From Arachis hypogaea (lineage: Eukaryota > Streptophyta > Magnoliopsida > Fabales > Fabaceae), in the NCBI RefSeq assembly GCF_003086295.3, contig NC_092047.1, positions 117,282,449 to 117,346,448 of the forward strand: a stretch of DNA of 64,000 bases, in the 5' to 3' direction. The notes under the pieces were generated by a model. It did not search any database and was not told the origin of the DNA. It saw only the letters and a list, made by a program, of their open reading frames with translations. Below, one piece after another: positions 1 to 12,123 of the stretch. Both the position numbers and the translations under genes were made by a program. How positions within the stretch are numbered: position 1 is the stretch's first letter; every line of letters begins with the position of its first letter.

Positions 1-127
1 GCCTTTTGGAATTCCAAAAACGTTTAATATTATGTAGTACAATATTATTCTTTTTAGCAGTATTGGACTACCACATGCCTAAAGAATGTGGGAACTGATT
101 TCTATCTATTTCAAGATATGTGTGTAT

Positions 128-2328
<2,201 letters not shown>

Positions 2329-2365
2329 TGTTGATTTGTTCAAAGTCTTGTTATGAATGTGTTGC

Positions 2366-2372
2366 TTTTATA
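2366..2372 (-). promoter_or_regulatory. TATA box of the SQE gene
   Basis: TATAAAA on the minus strand lies about 38 bases upstream of the SQE start codon. This placing implies a very short 5' leader of roughly 10 bases. The motif and spacing are seen; that it is used is inferred. Confidence 0.5.
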
Positions 2373-2666
2373 GGGGGCAGTTGGTTGTAGTTTTCAATAC
2401 TTAACTAGTAAGTATAATTCATTATTTTCAGTTATTTGTTTGCTTTTCTCTTAATTTGGATATCAAATTTTTCCTTGAGAGTCAAGAAAATGGATTATTC
2501 ATTTACGTATATAACTACCCCTCCTATTACGTTTGTCCTTCTAATATTTATTTGCTTATGATGGAATAACAAAATAATGTGTAAGACAATTGAATTGTTC
2601 CAATAGGCATAGTACAAACCATACAGTAAAATGTGAGATTGATTATCGATTCTATAACTGTCCTTA

Positions 2667-3416
2667 CAGTGGCGGAACTTGAAGCAAAATTTTGGGGCAG
2701 ATAGAAAATAATTATCAACATGTTTTTGATTTGGATCCCATTTAAGATAAACTCATTTAATCTCATCTCTCTAGTTCGGGTGATATTGCCAAATTTAAAG
2801 CCGTTTTTCAAGATCTCGTTCTAAAAAGTTAAGATTAAAGTCATCAGATGTAACTTTTTGAACTTTTGAAAGGTTATATCTCACTTTCTTCGTTATTCAT
2901 TAAAGTAGAAGAACTATCTACAGGTGTTGATATTGTAAAAGTTATATGTTCTCCTTCTTAAATATTAGCCTTCCTCTTAAAAAATGTATCAATTCTTTGA
3001 TTTTTATTATTATTTTATATAAAAATTTAAATATATATCCTAATATGTAAAGAAGTTAGAAGGATAAATATTAAAATTTATAATTATTAAATTTTTTTTA
3101 TCAATTTATATAAATACAATAATATTAATACTTATTGAATATTCTATTATTTTTTATCATATAAAAAATTAAATTAAATAAATAGTAAAATATAAAATAA
3201 TATTAAATTAAATAAATAAAAAATACCTAATTTTTTATATTTGAACTTAAAGATAGAAAGAGTGTTGTTTATTGAACTTATTAGATACTTTAAGTCATAG
3301 TAAAGTATTTAAGTCAATTGAACTATTTTTTATCTTTTGAAAAAATACTACTAAGTTTTTTATAAAAAAGTTTGGGGGGCCATGATCCCCTTTGTCTGAA
3401 CTAAGCTCCGCCACTG
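2667..3416. mobile_element. hAT-like non-autonomous DNA transposon (750 bp)
   Basis: The two ends are inverted copies. The left end reads CAGTGGCGGAACTT and the right end, read backwards, CAGTGGCGGAGCTT: 13 of 14 bases match. Ends of this type are common in plant hAT-like elements. The interior is very AT-rich and has no credible coding frame, so it is non-autonomous. The flanks GTCCTTA (left) and TTTCTTA (right) agree at 5 of 7 bases and may be a decayed target duplication. The superfamily call rests on end sequence only. Confidence 0.6.
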
Positions 3417-4049
3417 TTTCTTAGAATATTGTATCATCCCGTTATTTAATAATTTAATAAATTTAAATTCCATACAAAAGAACAATTCTATTCACTCTCA
3501 TCATGGGGTTAATGTGTACGTGATAACTAGAGGAGGCAATGTGCATGTGACCAATATAGCTTACAGATATAAGTTTGCCCATGTCCTTATTAAATACTCT
3601 TTTTTAGGAATGATGTATTTCTTTTTAATTTTCTATTTATTAGATTTATATTTATATTAATTCAAATTTAAAATATTTTATTTTTTAATAATAAATTAAT
3701 TTTTAAAAAAGTATTGCTCTGTTTATTTTTTTTCAAAACACATTTGCATTCATCTTAATAGTAGAATGTCTCTTAAAATGAATCCCAACTTTGAGGTTAA
3801 ATAACATTCTTGTGAATTTAATACTATGCTAACTTGTTGGCTTCTGCATTCCTTCCATGTTATATTATGATAATAAATAATGAGTTCTTTAAAATGGAAT
3901 TATATATTACTGTGGATATCATTTCATTTCTTTTAAATACGAGCTCGTGTTTAACGAGGGGAAAATAAAAATTATACGAGTCCTCGCAATGCACGAGTTG
4001 ACACCTACCTATGTGAATGTGAATTTGCCATCATATTTTATGAAAGGGG
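3417..4049. other. intergenic, AT-rich, no gene seen
   Basis: No coding frame with family resemblance is visible here. The only items of note are two CACGAG-type motifs at 3944-3997, listed separately. Confidence 0.5.
3944..3997. promoter_or_regulatory. pair of CACGAG (N-box) motifs upstream of SQE
   Basis: CTCGTG at 3944-3949 and CACGAG at 3992-3997 are opposite-strand copies of the same hexamer, 42 bases apart and about 1.6 kb upstream of the SQE start. CACGAG-type N-boxes are reported binding sites of clade IVa bHLH regulators of triterpene genes in legumes, and such a bHLH gene lies at 15.7-17.6 kb. The motifs are seen; any function is speculation, because hexamers recur by chance and the distance is large. 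Confidence 0.2.
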
Positions 4050-4212
4050 AGTGCTAGGAGAACAATGAAAATTTTGAACAACATGAACAACCACCAATCA
4101 AATGAAAATACACTATATTCTAATTTAATGTTACTAATTAAATTTATTCTTTTAACCCTATTAATTCACATTATTTACACATTGTTCAAAAATTTTGTTG
4201 ATTATCTATACT
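4050..4212. mobile_element. short MITE with degenerate inverted ends
   Basis: The left end (GTGCTAGGAGAACAATG, then AAAATTTTGAACAA) recurs in inverted, mutated form at the right end around 4175-4212, giving a unit of about 160 bp. The outer GTGCTAGG resembles the left edge of the element at 18534. The short open frame over this stretch has no family resemblance and is a by-product of AT-rich sequence. Confidence 0.4.
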
Positions 4213-4344
4213 TTTCCTTTATGAAATTAATTACAAACCATATGCAACATGTTCTCGTAGCAGCCATCCACTTAAGACGTAACTTCAATATCTTCAATTT
4301 CCGTCAACTTCGCGCTGTGCCGTACACTACAAAAAGGATTTTTT

Positions 4345-4560
4345 TTTTTAATTATTTAAATTAAAAAATATAATTTTAACAAAATGTGTTATATATAGAA
4401 AAGTTATTATTTTAAATTGACATTACACATTTGAAATACTCTGCCAAGAAAAACGTGGACAGAGAATATTTAAAATGTGTAATGTCGATCAATTTAAAAT
4501 AATAATTTTTTATATATTACAAATTTCAATAAATATTATATTTTATTATACGAAAAATGA
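4345..4560. repeat. long fold-back (hairpin) repeat
   Basis: A near-continuous inverted repeat has arms of about 100 bases around a loop of roughly 13 bases at 4445-4457. The best core pairs TTAAATTGACATTACACATT (4421-4440) with its inverted copy near 4470-4497. Outward pairing continues more loosely through AT-rich sequence. A transcript would fold into one long hairpin. It is most likely a fold-back MITE; a miRNA or siRNA precursor is possible but untested. Confidence 0.55.
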
Positions 4561-4570
4561 TGTCGAAAAA

Positions 4571-5943
4571 TGAAAACCAACCGTCTTTTTATTACTATTG
4601 AAATTTAGCTAAGGAGATAATTGATTATGACATTTTATTCTATTCTAAGTTAATTTAATTTAAGATGCCCTCAAAATCTTTTATTTTTATTGTAATTATG
4701 TCTACATTATAATAATAATCCGTAATTGTAGATTCTGTAACAAGGCTAGCTGGTCATATTTAATCCTAGTAACTGTAGTTATAGTTAGATTATGGACATG
4801 GACAGGTACTTAAATATGCAAAATTCGTGTATAAGTCAACTAGGATTATAAGTATAGTGGAGAATACGTCACACTTTCCCTTTCTTGTTTATAAAATTAC
4901 CCACATCATGATTCATGGATGTGTTAGACTGTTGGTATTAAGAAATGTAGGTGGGTGTCCCAAACTCAAAAGAATATGTACAAATAAATTCAATTATCTA
5001 TGTGTTGGACTTATGAGATTGCCTACTAAACAAGTCTTTCATATCCACACCACAAATAAATCATTTTTTGTTTTTCATATTGGAATAATAATGGTATTTT
5101 TTTGAAATGTGAACTGATGAAGTGTTAGAGAAATAGAAATTGAACCGTCTGATTTGTGAGAGATACAAAAATAAATACATATTAGAATATAATATATACA
5201 TTAAAAATAAATTTAACAATATATATATTTATACACAAATATATAATAATTTAATTTTATTGTTGATTTTGGTATATATATAATATTTTTACATAAATTT
5301 TGTATTATGAAAGTGATTAAATTTACACAATTATGACAAGTTGGGCCGCGTTTTTTGTTGAACAAAGTTGGGCTGGCTTAATAACAAGCTAAGAATCATA
5401 GGCTAGGAAAGAATAGGGATTGGGCTTTGTGTTCATGTTTACCCTGCCAAAATAAGAACGAAAGGAAATATCAAAAAAGAAAGACAAAAACCCATTTTCA
5501 AAGAGCTGATTCCATCCAGGAGGAGATTGGGCATGAAGCTGTCGCCGATTTAGGTAGGAGGAAGGGAGAGTCAGGCATCCATGGAGATTGGTCTTTTTTT
5601 TTTTTTTTTTGGTCGGTAAATTAAACAACCGGAGATTGATCTTTTAAATTGGTAGCACTGAGAGAGAAGAGCGCGATTTGCTTCATTTTGGTTGGGATAG
5701 CATCTTGGGTGTTTGGGTGAGTTGGGAGGGTTTTTTTCTGGGCGGGTTTAGTCATTGTAGGGCTAAGTCCATGACCAAAAAAAAAAAAGAACAAAGACAA
5801 AAAACAAAAATATTCTTCACAACCGAAAGAAATATTCTTAATTCCCCAGCGAAAAAAAGTGTCTTTTGTATTTTTATTCTAAATATAAAAAAATTCCAAC
5901 CAAAAACATACTTTTTAATTTTGATATTTAAAAAAAATATATT
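4571..5943. other. intergenic, no recognisable gene
   Basis: Sequence up to about 5330 is AT-rich and featureless. From 5340 to 5790 the base composition is richer in G and looks gene-flank-like, with homopolymer T and A runs at 5588-5607 and 5778-5789. None of the short open frames resembles a known protein. The stretch ends at the target site of the copia insertion. Confidence 0.45.
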
Positions 5944-5948
5944 ACAGC

Positions 5949-6343
5949 TGTTGTGATAAACATGATGATGATGTGGATGACCATTTAATACACGGGCGGT
6001 TAATTTTTTCCTATGAAAGAGTGAAGCTCCCAAGTTAAATTGAGCATTAATGAAGTTTGAAAATTTAAAGCTTCACTCATGTATAAATAGAGGCTTAAGT
6101 CTCAGACAATATCATCAATAACAATTCTCTCTCTCTATTTATATTGTCTATATACAAAATTTTTCCTCTTTTTTTCTTTCATACATTACTACATATATTA
6201 GTAATATATATATATATATGAATCATCTCTTTTATATTGAGATAGTAATTGTGGTGAATATTACTACTAGAGTTATCTAATTATATTTTACATTTTATAT
6301 TTGTTATCTCTTTCTTATTTATTTGTTTAGTTATTTTACAACA
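5949..6343 (+). repeat. 5' LTR of the copia element (395 bp)
   Basis: It begins TGTTGTGATAAAC and ends TTTTACAACA, the standard TG...CA edges. A TATA box (TATAAATAG) lies at 6082-6089. Immediately after it, CGTTATCAACACG at 6344-6356 sits in the primer-binding position, but it is not a clean match to the usual initiator-tRNA-Met site. Confidence 0.92.
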
Positions 6344-6403
6344 CGTTATCAACACGAAGCTTTAACGAAATTTTAGGAAGACTTCAGGTAACAAATTTTT
6401 ATT

Positions 6404-7167
6404 ATGTCGAAAGTCTTTCATCTTGAATATAATGCTTTTGATATATATGGAAATAATTATTTATCATGGATGCTAGATGTTAAAATCCATCTTGATTTAA
6501 TGGATCTTGAAGATACCATTAAAACTGAAAGTAATACATCGCAGAAGGATAAAGCCAAAGCTATGATTTTCCTTCGTCGTTATCTTGACGAATGATTGAA
6601 AAATGAATATCCCACATTAAAAGATTCTGCAGATCTGTGGAAAGACCTTGAAGAAAGGCACAATCATTAAAAGATGATGATACTTCCTCAAGCCTGATAT
6701 GTTAGAGAAAATTTTCTCGACCTTCCATGCCTCGAATGTGCTCTTGCAGCAGCAGTATCGAGAAAAAGGATTTAAATTTTTTTGAGCTAATCTCTTGCTT
6801 TCTTGTTGCTGAACGCAACAATGAGTTGCTCTTAAGAAATCAAGAATCGCGCCCAGCTGGCGCCGCCCCATTTCCTGAAGCAAATGCGGCAAATTATAAC
6901 CCCAGAAGAGGTAAATGGCAAGATTTTGATAACAAGAAAATTTATGGAAGGAAGAGAAATTATGTTCACAAGAAAGGATCTCACCAGAAGTGGGATAAAG
7001 AAAGAAACAATGGGCAAAATAAATCAATTGAGAATAAATGCGTCCGTTGTGGTGGAAATGGCCATTGGTCACGTACTTGTCGTACCCCAAGGCACCTAGT
7101 TGATCTTTATCAAGCATCCTTGAAAAGGGATGACAAAGGAAAGGAAACAAATTTTTGTTTCAAATAA
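6404..7167 (+). pseudogene. copia gag, frameshifted, with CCHC zinc knuckle
   Basis: An N-terminal Gag piece (about 63 residues, starting MSKVFHLEYNAFDIYGNNYL) opens at 6404 and stops at 6593-6595. The later Gag part, in a different frame (6727-7167), holds a perfect CX2CX4HX4C zinc knuckle, CVRCGGNGHWSRTC, encoded at 7039-7080, and stops at 7165-7167. Gag binds the element RNA and forms the particle. The change of frame and the stops show that this copy is dead. Similar Gag proteins are fused to Pol in one frame in intact relatives. Confidence 0.8.
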
Positions 7168-7332
7168 TGAAAATTCCACCACTCATTATGATCTATCTAA
7201 TTTCTTTGAGGATCCTGAAGGAAATATTGGCTATTTGATATGTGTGTGTTTGTTAAGTATTCATGTGAACAATTTTACTGTGTATGTACTTCTACTCATT
7301 TTATTATTATTATTATTTGTCTTTGAAGAAAA

Positions 7333-10300
7333 ATGGCAAGGACATATTCTGAAGATATTTTCCTTGTGGATAGTGCAAGTTCGCACACTATTCTTAAAAG
7401 TAATGTATATTTTGTCCATCTTGTGCTAAAAGAAGAATATGTTAATACCATTATTGGCTCAGGCAATGTGATAGAAGGCTCCATAAGAGTTATAATTTTG
7501 TTTCCTGGAGGAACAAAATTTATAATAAATAATGCACTATTATCTACCAAATCTTTGAGGAACTTGTTGAGTTTCAAAGATATTCGCCGAAATGAATATC
7601 ATATTGGAAAAATGAATGAGGAAAATCATGAGTATTTATGTATCACAACTCATGATTTAAATAAAAAGGTTATATTAGAAAAGTTACCCTCACTTTCATC
7701 TAGATTGTATTATACTAAGATTAGTGCAATTGAATCACATGCCATTGTAAACCAGAAGTTTACTAGCCCAAATGAATTCATAACTTGGCACGACCGATTG
7801 GGTCATCCGGGAACAACCATGATGCGGAGAATTATTGAAAACTCCCATGGACATTCACTAAAGAACCAGAAGATTCTTAAATCTAGTGAATTTTGTTGTG
7901 CTGCATGTTCTCAGGGGAAGTTAATTTTAAGGCCATCACTAGTAAAGATTGGATTTGAGTCCCCTGAATTCCTAGAAAGGATTCAAGGTGATATATGTGG
8001 ACTTATTTATCCACCATGTGGATCTTTTAGATATTTTATGGTCCTGATAGACGCATCTTCGAGATAGTCACATGTGTGCTTATTATCTTCTCGCAACCTG
8101 GCGTTTGCAAGATTATTGGATCAAATTATTCGATTAAAAGCACAATTTCCAGAAAATCCAATCAAAGCAATTCGTCTTGATAATGCTGGTGAATTTACTT
8201 TCCAAGCCTTTGATGCTTATTGTATGGCTAATGGAATAAGTGTTGAACATCCAGTAGCTTATGTTCACACACAAAATGGGTTAGCAGAATTGCTTATTAA
8301 ACGCCTCCAATTAATTGCTAGACCCTTACTTATGAGAACAAATCTCCCAACCTCAGTTTGGGGACATGCTATTTTACATGTCGCAGCACTTATTCGTTTG
8401 AGGCCAACGAGTTACTATCAGTTCTCTCCTATGCAATTAGCATTTGGCCAGCAGCCAAATGTTTCCCATTTAAGAATATTTGGGTGTGCGATATATGTTC
8501 CCATTGCACCACCTATTCGCACCAAAATGGGACTCCAAAGAAAATTGGGGATATATGTTGGATATGATTCTCCCTCTATAGTGAGGTATCTTGAGATACA
8601 AACTAGAGATGTATTTAAAGCCCGGTTTGCGGATTGTCATTTTGATGAATCAAAATTTCCAACATTAGGGGGAGAGAATAATTTTTCTGAAAAAGAACTT
8701 AATTGGAAAGCATCATCTTTGATGCATTTAAATCCTCGATCAGGACAATGTGAACTAGAAGTTCAAAAGATTATATATTTGCAAAGAATAACAAATGAAT
8801 TGCCTTATGCATTTTCCGATACAAAGAGGATAACCAAATCTTATATACCAGTGAAAAATGTCCCCATTCGAATTGATGTCCCAGTAGGACAAGTAGCCAC
8901 TGAAGCAAATTCACGCCAGAAGCGTGGCAGGCCTGTCGGTCCCAAAAATAAAAATCCTCGAAAACAAAATAAGGTAAATACTATTCCTGTTGAAAAAAAT
9001 ATAGTAGAGACACTTGCAGTTGTCTAAAATTCTGATATAATGTTAACGCCAGAAGAGATTCAGATACTTGAAAATTGTGAAAATGATGAGATCTCGATAA
9101 ATTATGTCTTTACAGGAGAGAAATGGGACCGAAATAAGACAATTATCAATGAAATATTTGCATATAATGTGGCATTAAATATCATGCATGAAATTAAGGA
9201 TCTTGAGCCAAGATCAGTCGAAGAATGTCGACAAAAAAATGATTGGCCAAAATGGGAAGCAGCCATGAAGGCTGAATTAGACTCACTTGCAAAACGTGAA
9301 GTCTTTGGACCTGTAGTCCATACACCAGAAGATGTAAAACCTGGTGGATACTGGTGGGTATTTGTGAGAAAACGAAATGAGAAAAATGAAGTTGTGCGCT
9401 ACAAAGCCCGACTTGTGGCACAAGATTTTTCACAAAGGTCCGATATAGATTATGAAAAAACGTATTCCCCTGTAGTGGATGCGATAACATTGTGTTATTT
9501 GGTCAATTTATCTGCATATCATAAACTGCATATACATTTAATGGATGTGGTAACAGCCTATTTGTACGGCTCATTAGATCGAGATATCTATATGAAAGTC
9601 CCTGAAGGACTAAAGATATCTAAACCATCCAGTGAATATTCGCAAGTGTTATACTCAGTTAAATTGCAAAGATCTTTATACGGTCTAAAGCAATCTGAAC
9701 GAATGTGGTATAATCTTCTTACTGAGTATCTGGCAAAAAATGGATTCAAGAATGATGATATCTGTCCATGTGTTTTCATAAAGAAATCCGCATCTGGATT
9801 CATTATAATTGCTGTGTACGTTGATGATTTAAATATCATTGGGACTCCTGAAGAGATTCCAACAATTATAAAAACTCTAAAAGAAGAGTTTGAGATGAAA
9901 GATCTTGAAAGGACTAAATTTTGTCTCAGCCTGCAGATCGAGCATATAAAAAATAGGGTCTTTATTCATCAAACAACATACACAGAGAAGATCTTGAAAA
10001 GATTTTATATGGATAAGTCACATCCCTTGAGTACCCCAATGATCGTAAGATCTTTGGATGTGGAGAAGGATCAATTCCGTCCTAAAGAAGAGAATGAAGA
10101 TATCCTTGGTCCTGAAGTACCATATCTTAGTGTCATTGGAGCGCTAATATATCTTGCTAATAATACACGACCCGATATATCATTTGCTGTGAATTTACTA
10201 GCAAGGTATAGTTCCTCCCCAACCAGAAGACATTGGAGTGAAATCAAGCAAATCTTTCGATATCTTCATGGGACAGTTGATATGGGATTGTTTTATCCAT

Positions 10301-10818
10301 ATGGATCCAAGTCACAATTAGTTGGCTATGCAGATGCTGGATACTTATCTGATCCACATAAAGGGAGATCTCAAACAGGATACCTGTTCACATATGGTGG
10401 AACTGCTATATCATGGAGGTCCACGAAACAGACGATTGCTGCAACATCCTTTAATCATGCCGAAATACTAGCGATACATGAAGCTAGTCGCGAGTGTTTT
10501 TGGTTCAAGAATTTGATCCAATATATTTTGTCATCATGTGGACTGATTGATCATAAGATAGCTCCAACTGTCCTGTTTGAAGATAATACATCATGTATTG
10601 CTCAACTTAAAGGCGGATACATCAAAGGTGATAGAACAAAGCATATTTCTCCCAAATTTTTCTTCACTCATGATCTTCAAAATCAAGGGACAATTGATAT
10701 CCAACAGATCCGCTCAAGTGACAATCTGGCAGATTTATTTACAAAGTCACTCCCAAAATTCTCCTTTGAAAAATTGGTACATCAGATTGGGATGCGTCGA
10801 TTTCGAGATATTAAATGA
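7333..10818 (+). pseudogene. copia pol: protease, integrase, RT, RNase H with two in-frame stops
   Basis: A single frame runs from 7333 to the natural stop at 10816-10818, interrupted by TAG at 8065-8067 and TAA at 9025-9027. Visible in order are the protease active site (VDSASSHTIL, around 7366), the GAG-pre-integrase motif WHDRLGHPG (around 7789), integrase with IRLDNAGEF (around 8170), reverse transcriptase with the catalytic YVDD (around 9819), and a C-terminal RNase H region. In Ty1/copia elements integrase precedes RT, as seen here. No protein spanning all domains can be made. Confidence 0.88.
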
Positions 10819-11010
10819 TGTCGACAAGAGGGGGAGACTGTACTCTTTTTTCCTTGGTCAGGTTTTTTTCCATTTGGTTTTTCTTGACAAGGTTTTTAAT
10901 GAGGCAGTCCCCATCACAAAGGATATTGTACTCTTTTTCCTTCACTAAAGTTTTTCTCATTGGGTTTTCTTTAGTAAGGTTTTAATGAGGCATAATCTTA
11001 AATGGTCATT

Positions 11011-11020
11011 CAAGGGAGAG
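11011..11020 (+). other. polypurine tract of the copia element
   Basis: CAAGGGAGAG abuts the TG edge of the 3' LTR, the position from which plus-strand DNA synthesis is primed. A second purine-rich run (AGAGGGGGAGA) lies just after the pol stop at about 10826-10836. Confidence 0.6.
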
Positions 11021-11420
11021 TGTTGTGATAAACATGATGATGTGGATGACCTTTCAATACATGGCCAGTTGATTTTTCCTATGAAAGAGTGAAGCTCCCA
11101 AGTTAAATTGAGCATTAATGAAGTTTGAAAATTTAAAGCTTCACTCATGTATAAATAAAGACTTAAGACTCAGACAATATCATCAATAACAATTATTTCT
11201 CTCTATTTATATTGTCTATATACAAAACTTTTCCTCTTTCTTTCTTTCATACGTTACTACATATATTAGTAATATATATATTTAATATATATATATGAAT
11301 CATCTTTTTTATATTGAAATAATAATTATAGTGAATATTATTACTAGAGTTATCTAATTATATTTTACATTTTGTATTTATTATCTCTTTCTTATTTATT
11401 TGTTTAGTTATTTTACAACA
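11021..11420 (+). repeat. 3' LTR of the copia element (400 bp)
   Basis: It has the same TGTTGTG...ACAACA edges and is collinear with the 5' LTR, with scattered substitutions and small indels (a 3-base ATG indel near the start, a longer TA tract near 11270). It is followed at once by the second copy of the target duplication. Confidence 0.92.
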
Positions 11421-11425
11421 ACAGC

Positions 11426-12123
11426 ATCATTAAAGTATGATGTGTTTGATTTGAGTGTAAAGTACACAAGTCTGATATTAGATTTCCGTACTTGAATTTT
11501 ATAATATATAAATTTGATCTTTAGATGTATGTAATTAAATTTTTAAAAATTTTATAATACAGAAATTTGACTCAAATCAGATTCTCAAATTTTATTTTCT
11601 TTTTCTCTTCTCAACAAATTTGATTGTCTAATTTATTTAATAACAATTAAAAAATTAATTCTATATCAAAAGAAAAATATAAATTTTTTCAATAATATAC
11701 CTTTACACACCAATTCTCTCCGTGTAAAAAAAAAAGAGTCCGAAAATACAACTAGAAATAAAAAAGCACAAGAGAAATATTAAATTGTGAAATGATTGCA
11801 TCACACACTTCAAAAAGTTCACCACAACGCAATTTGGCTCTTCTCTTCTTCACTAAAATCCTGAGATCCACATTCACTTTAGCTCAACATTATCAAAAAC
11901 AAGGATAAGCCTTCACAACAATTGGGTTCCACACAAAACTCTTCTTTTGCTTCTCATTTTAATATTTGAAGAAAAAACATTGGACGTATGTGTCAACTTC
12001 TTGGTTCCCATTATTTCTCATTTATATATTTTATCCATTCATCTATATTATTCATTTACCCCCATATATAACAGACAGTGCTAACTGCTTCTAACTCTTG
12101 TTTCTCAAATACTTTCATAGAAC
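11426..12123 (+). promoter_or_regulatory. upstream region of the malate dehydrogenase gene
   Basis: An AT-rich stretch with no gene. A TATA-like element (CATATATAAC, TATATA at 12065-12070) lies 54 bases before the ATG at 12124, which fits transcription starting around 12095. No other element is clear. Confidence 0.45.

Larger units (their letters stand above)
5949..11420 (+). mobile_element. complete Ty1/copia LTR retrotransposon, inactivated
   Basis: Both LTRs, a target duplication (ACAGC at 5944-5948 and 11421-11425), a primer-binding region right after the 5' LTR and a purine tract right before the 3' LTR define a full 5.47-kb insertion. The order gag, zinc knuckle, protease, integrase, reverse transcriptase, RNase H is that of Ty1/copia. 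The coding region is broken by a gag frame change and by stops at 7165-7167, 8065-8067 and 9025-9027, so this copy cannot make its own proteins. The LTRs differ at a couple of dozen sites by eye, so it is clearly older than the gypsy element at 23.6 kb. Confidence 0.93.

Noticed and set aside
4325..4337. CACTACAAAAAGG, resembling the end of a CACTA transposon
   Set aside because: No inverted partner ending in GTAGTG and no 3-bp target duplication was found nearby, so it is taken as chance or as the outer edge of the fold-back.
4065..4364. 99-residue open frame on the plus strand
   Set aside because: It lies inside a MITE and the adjacent fold-back repeat, is rich in Asn, Ile and Phe as AT-rich DNA gives by chance, and matches no family.
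5678..6033. Overlapping open frames on both strands
   Set aside because: They run into the copia 5' LTR and are low-complexity Lys/Phe-rich reading of A and T runs.
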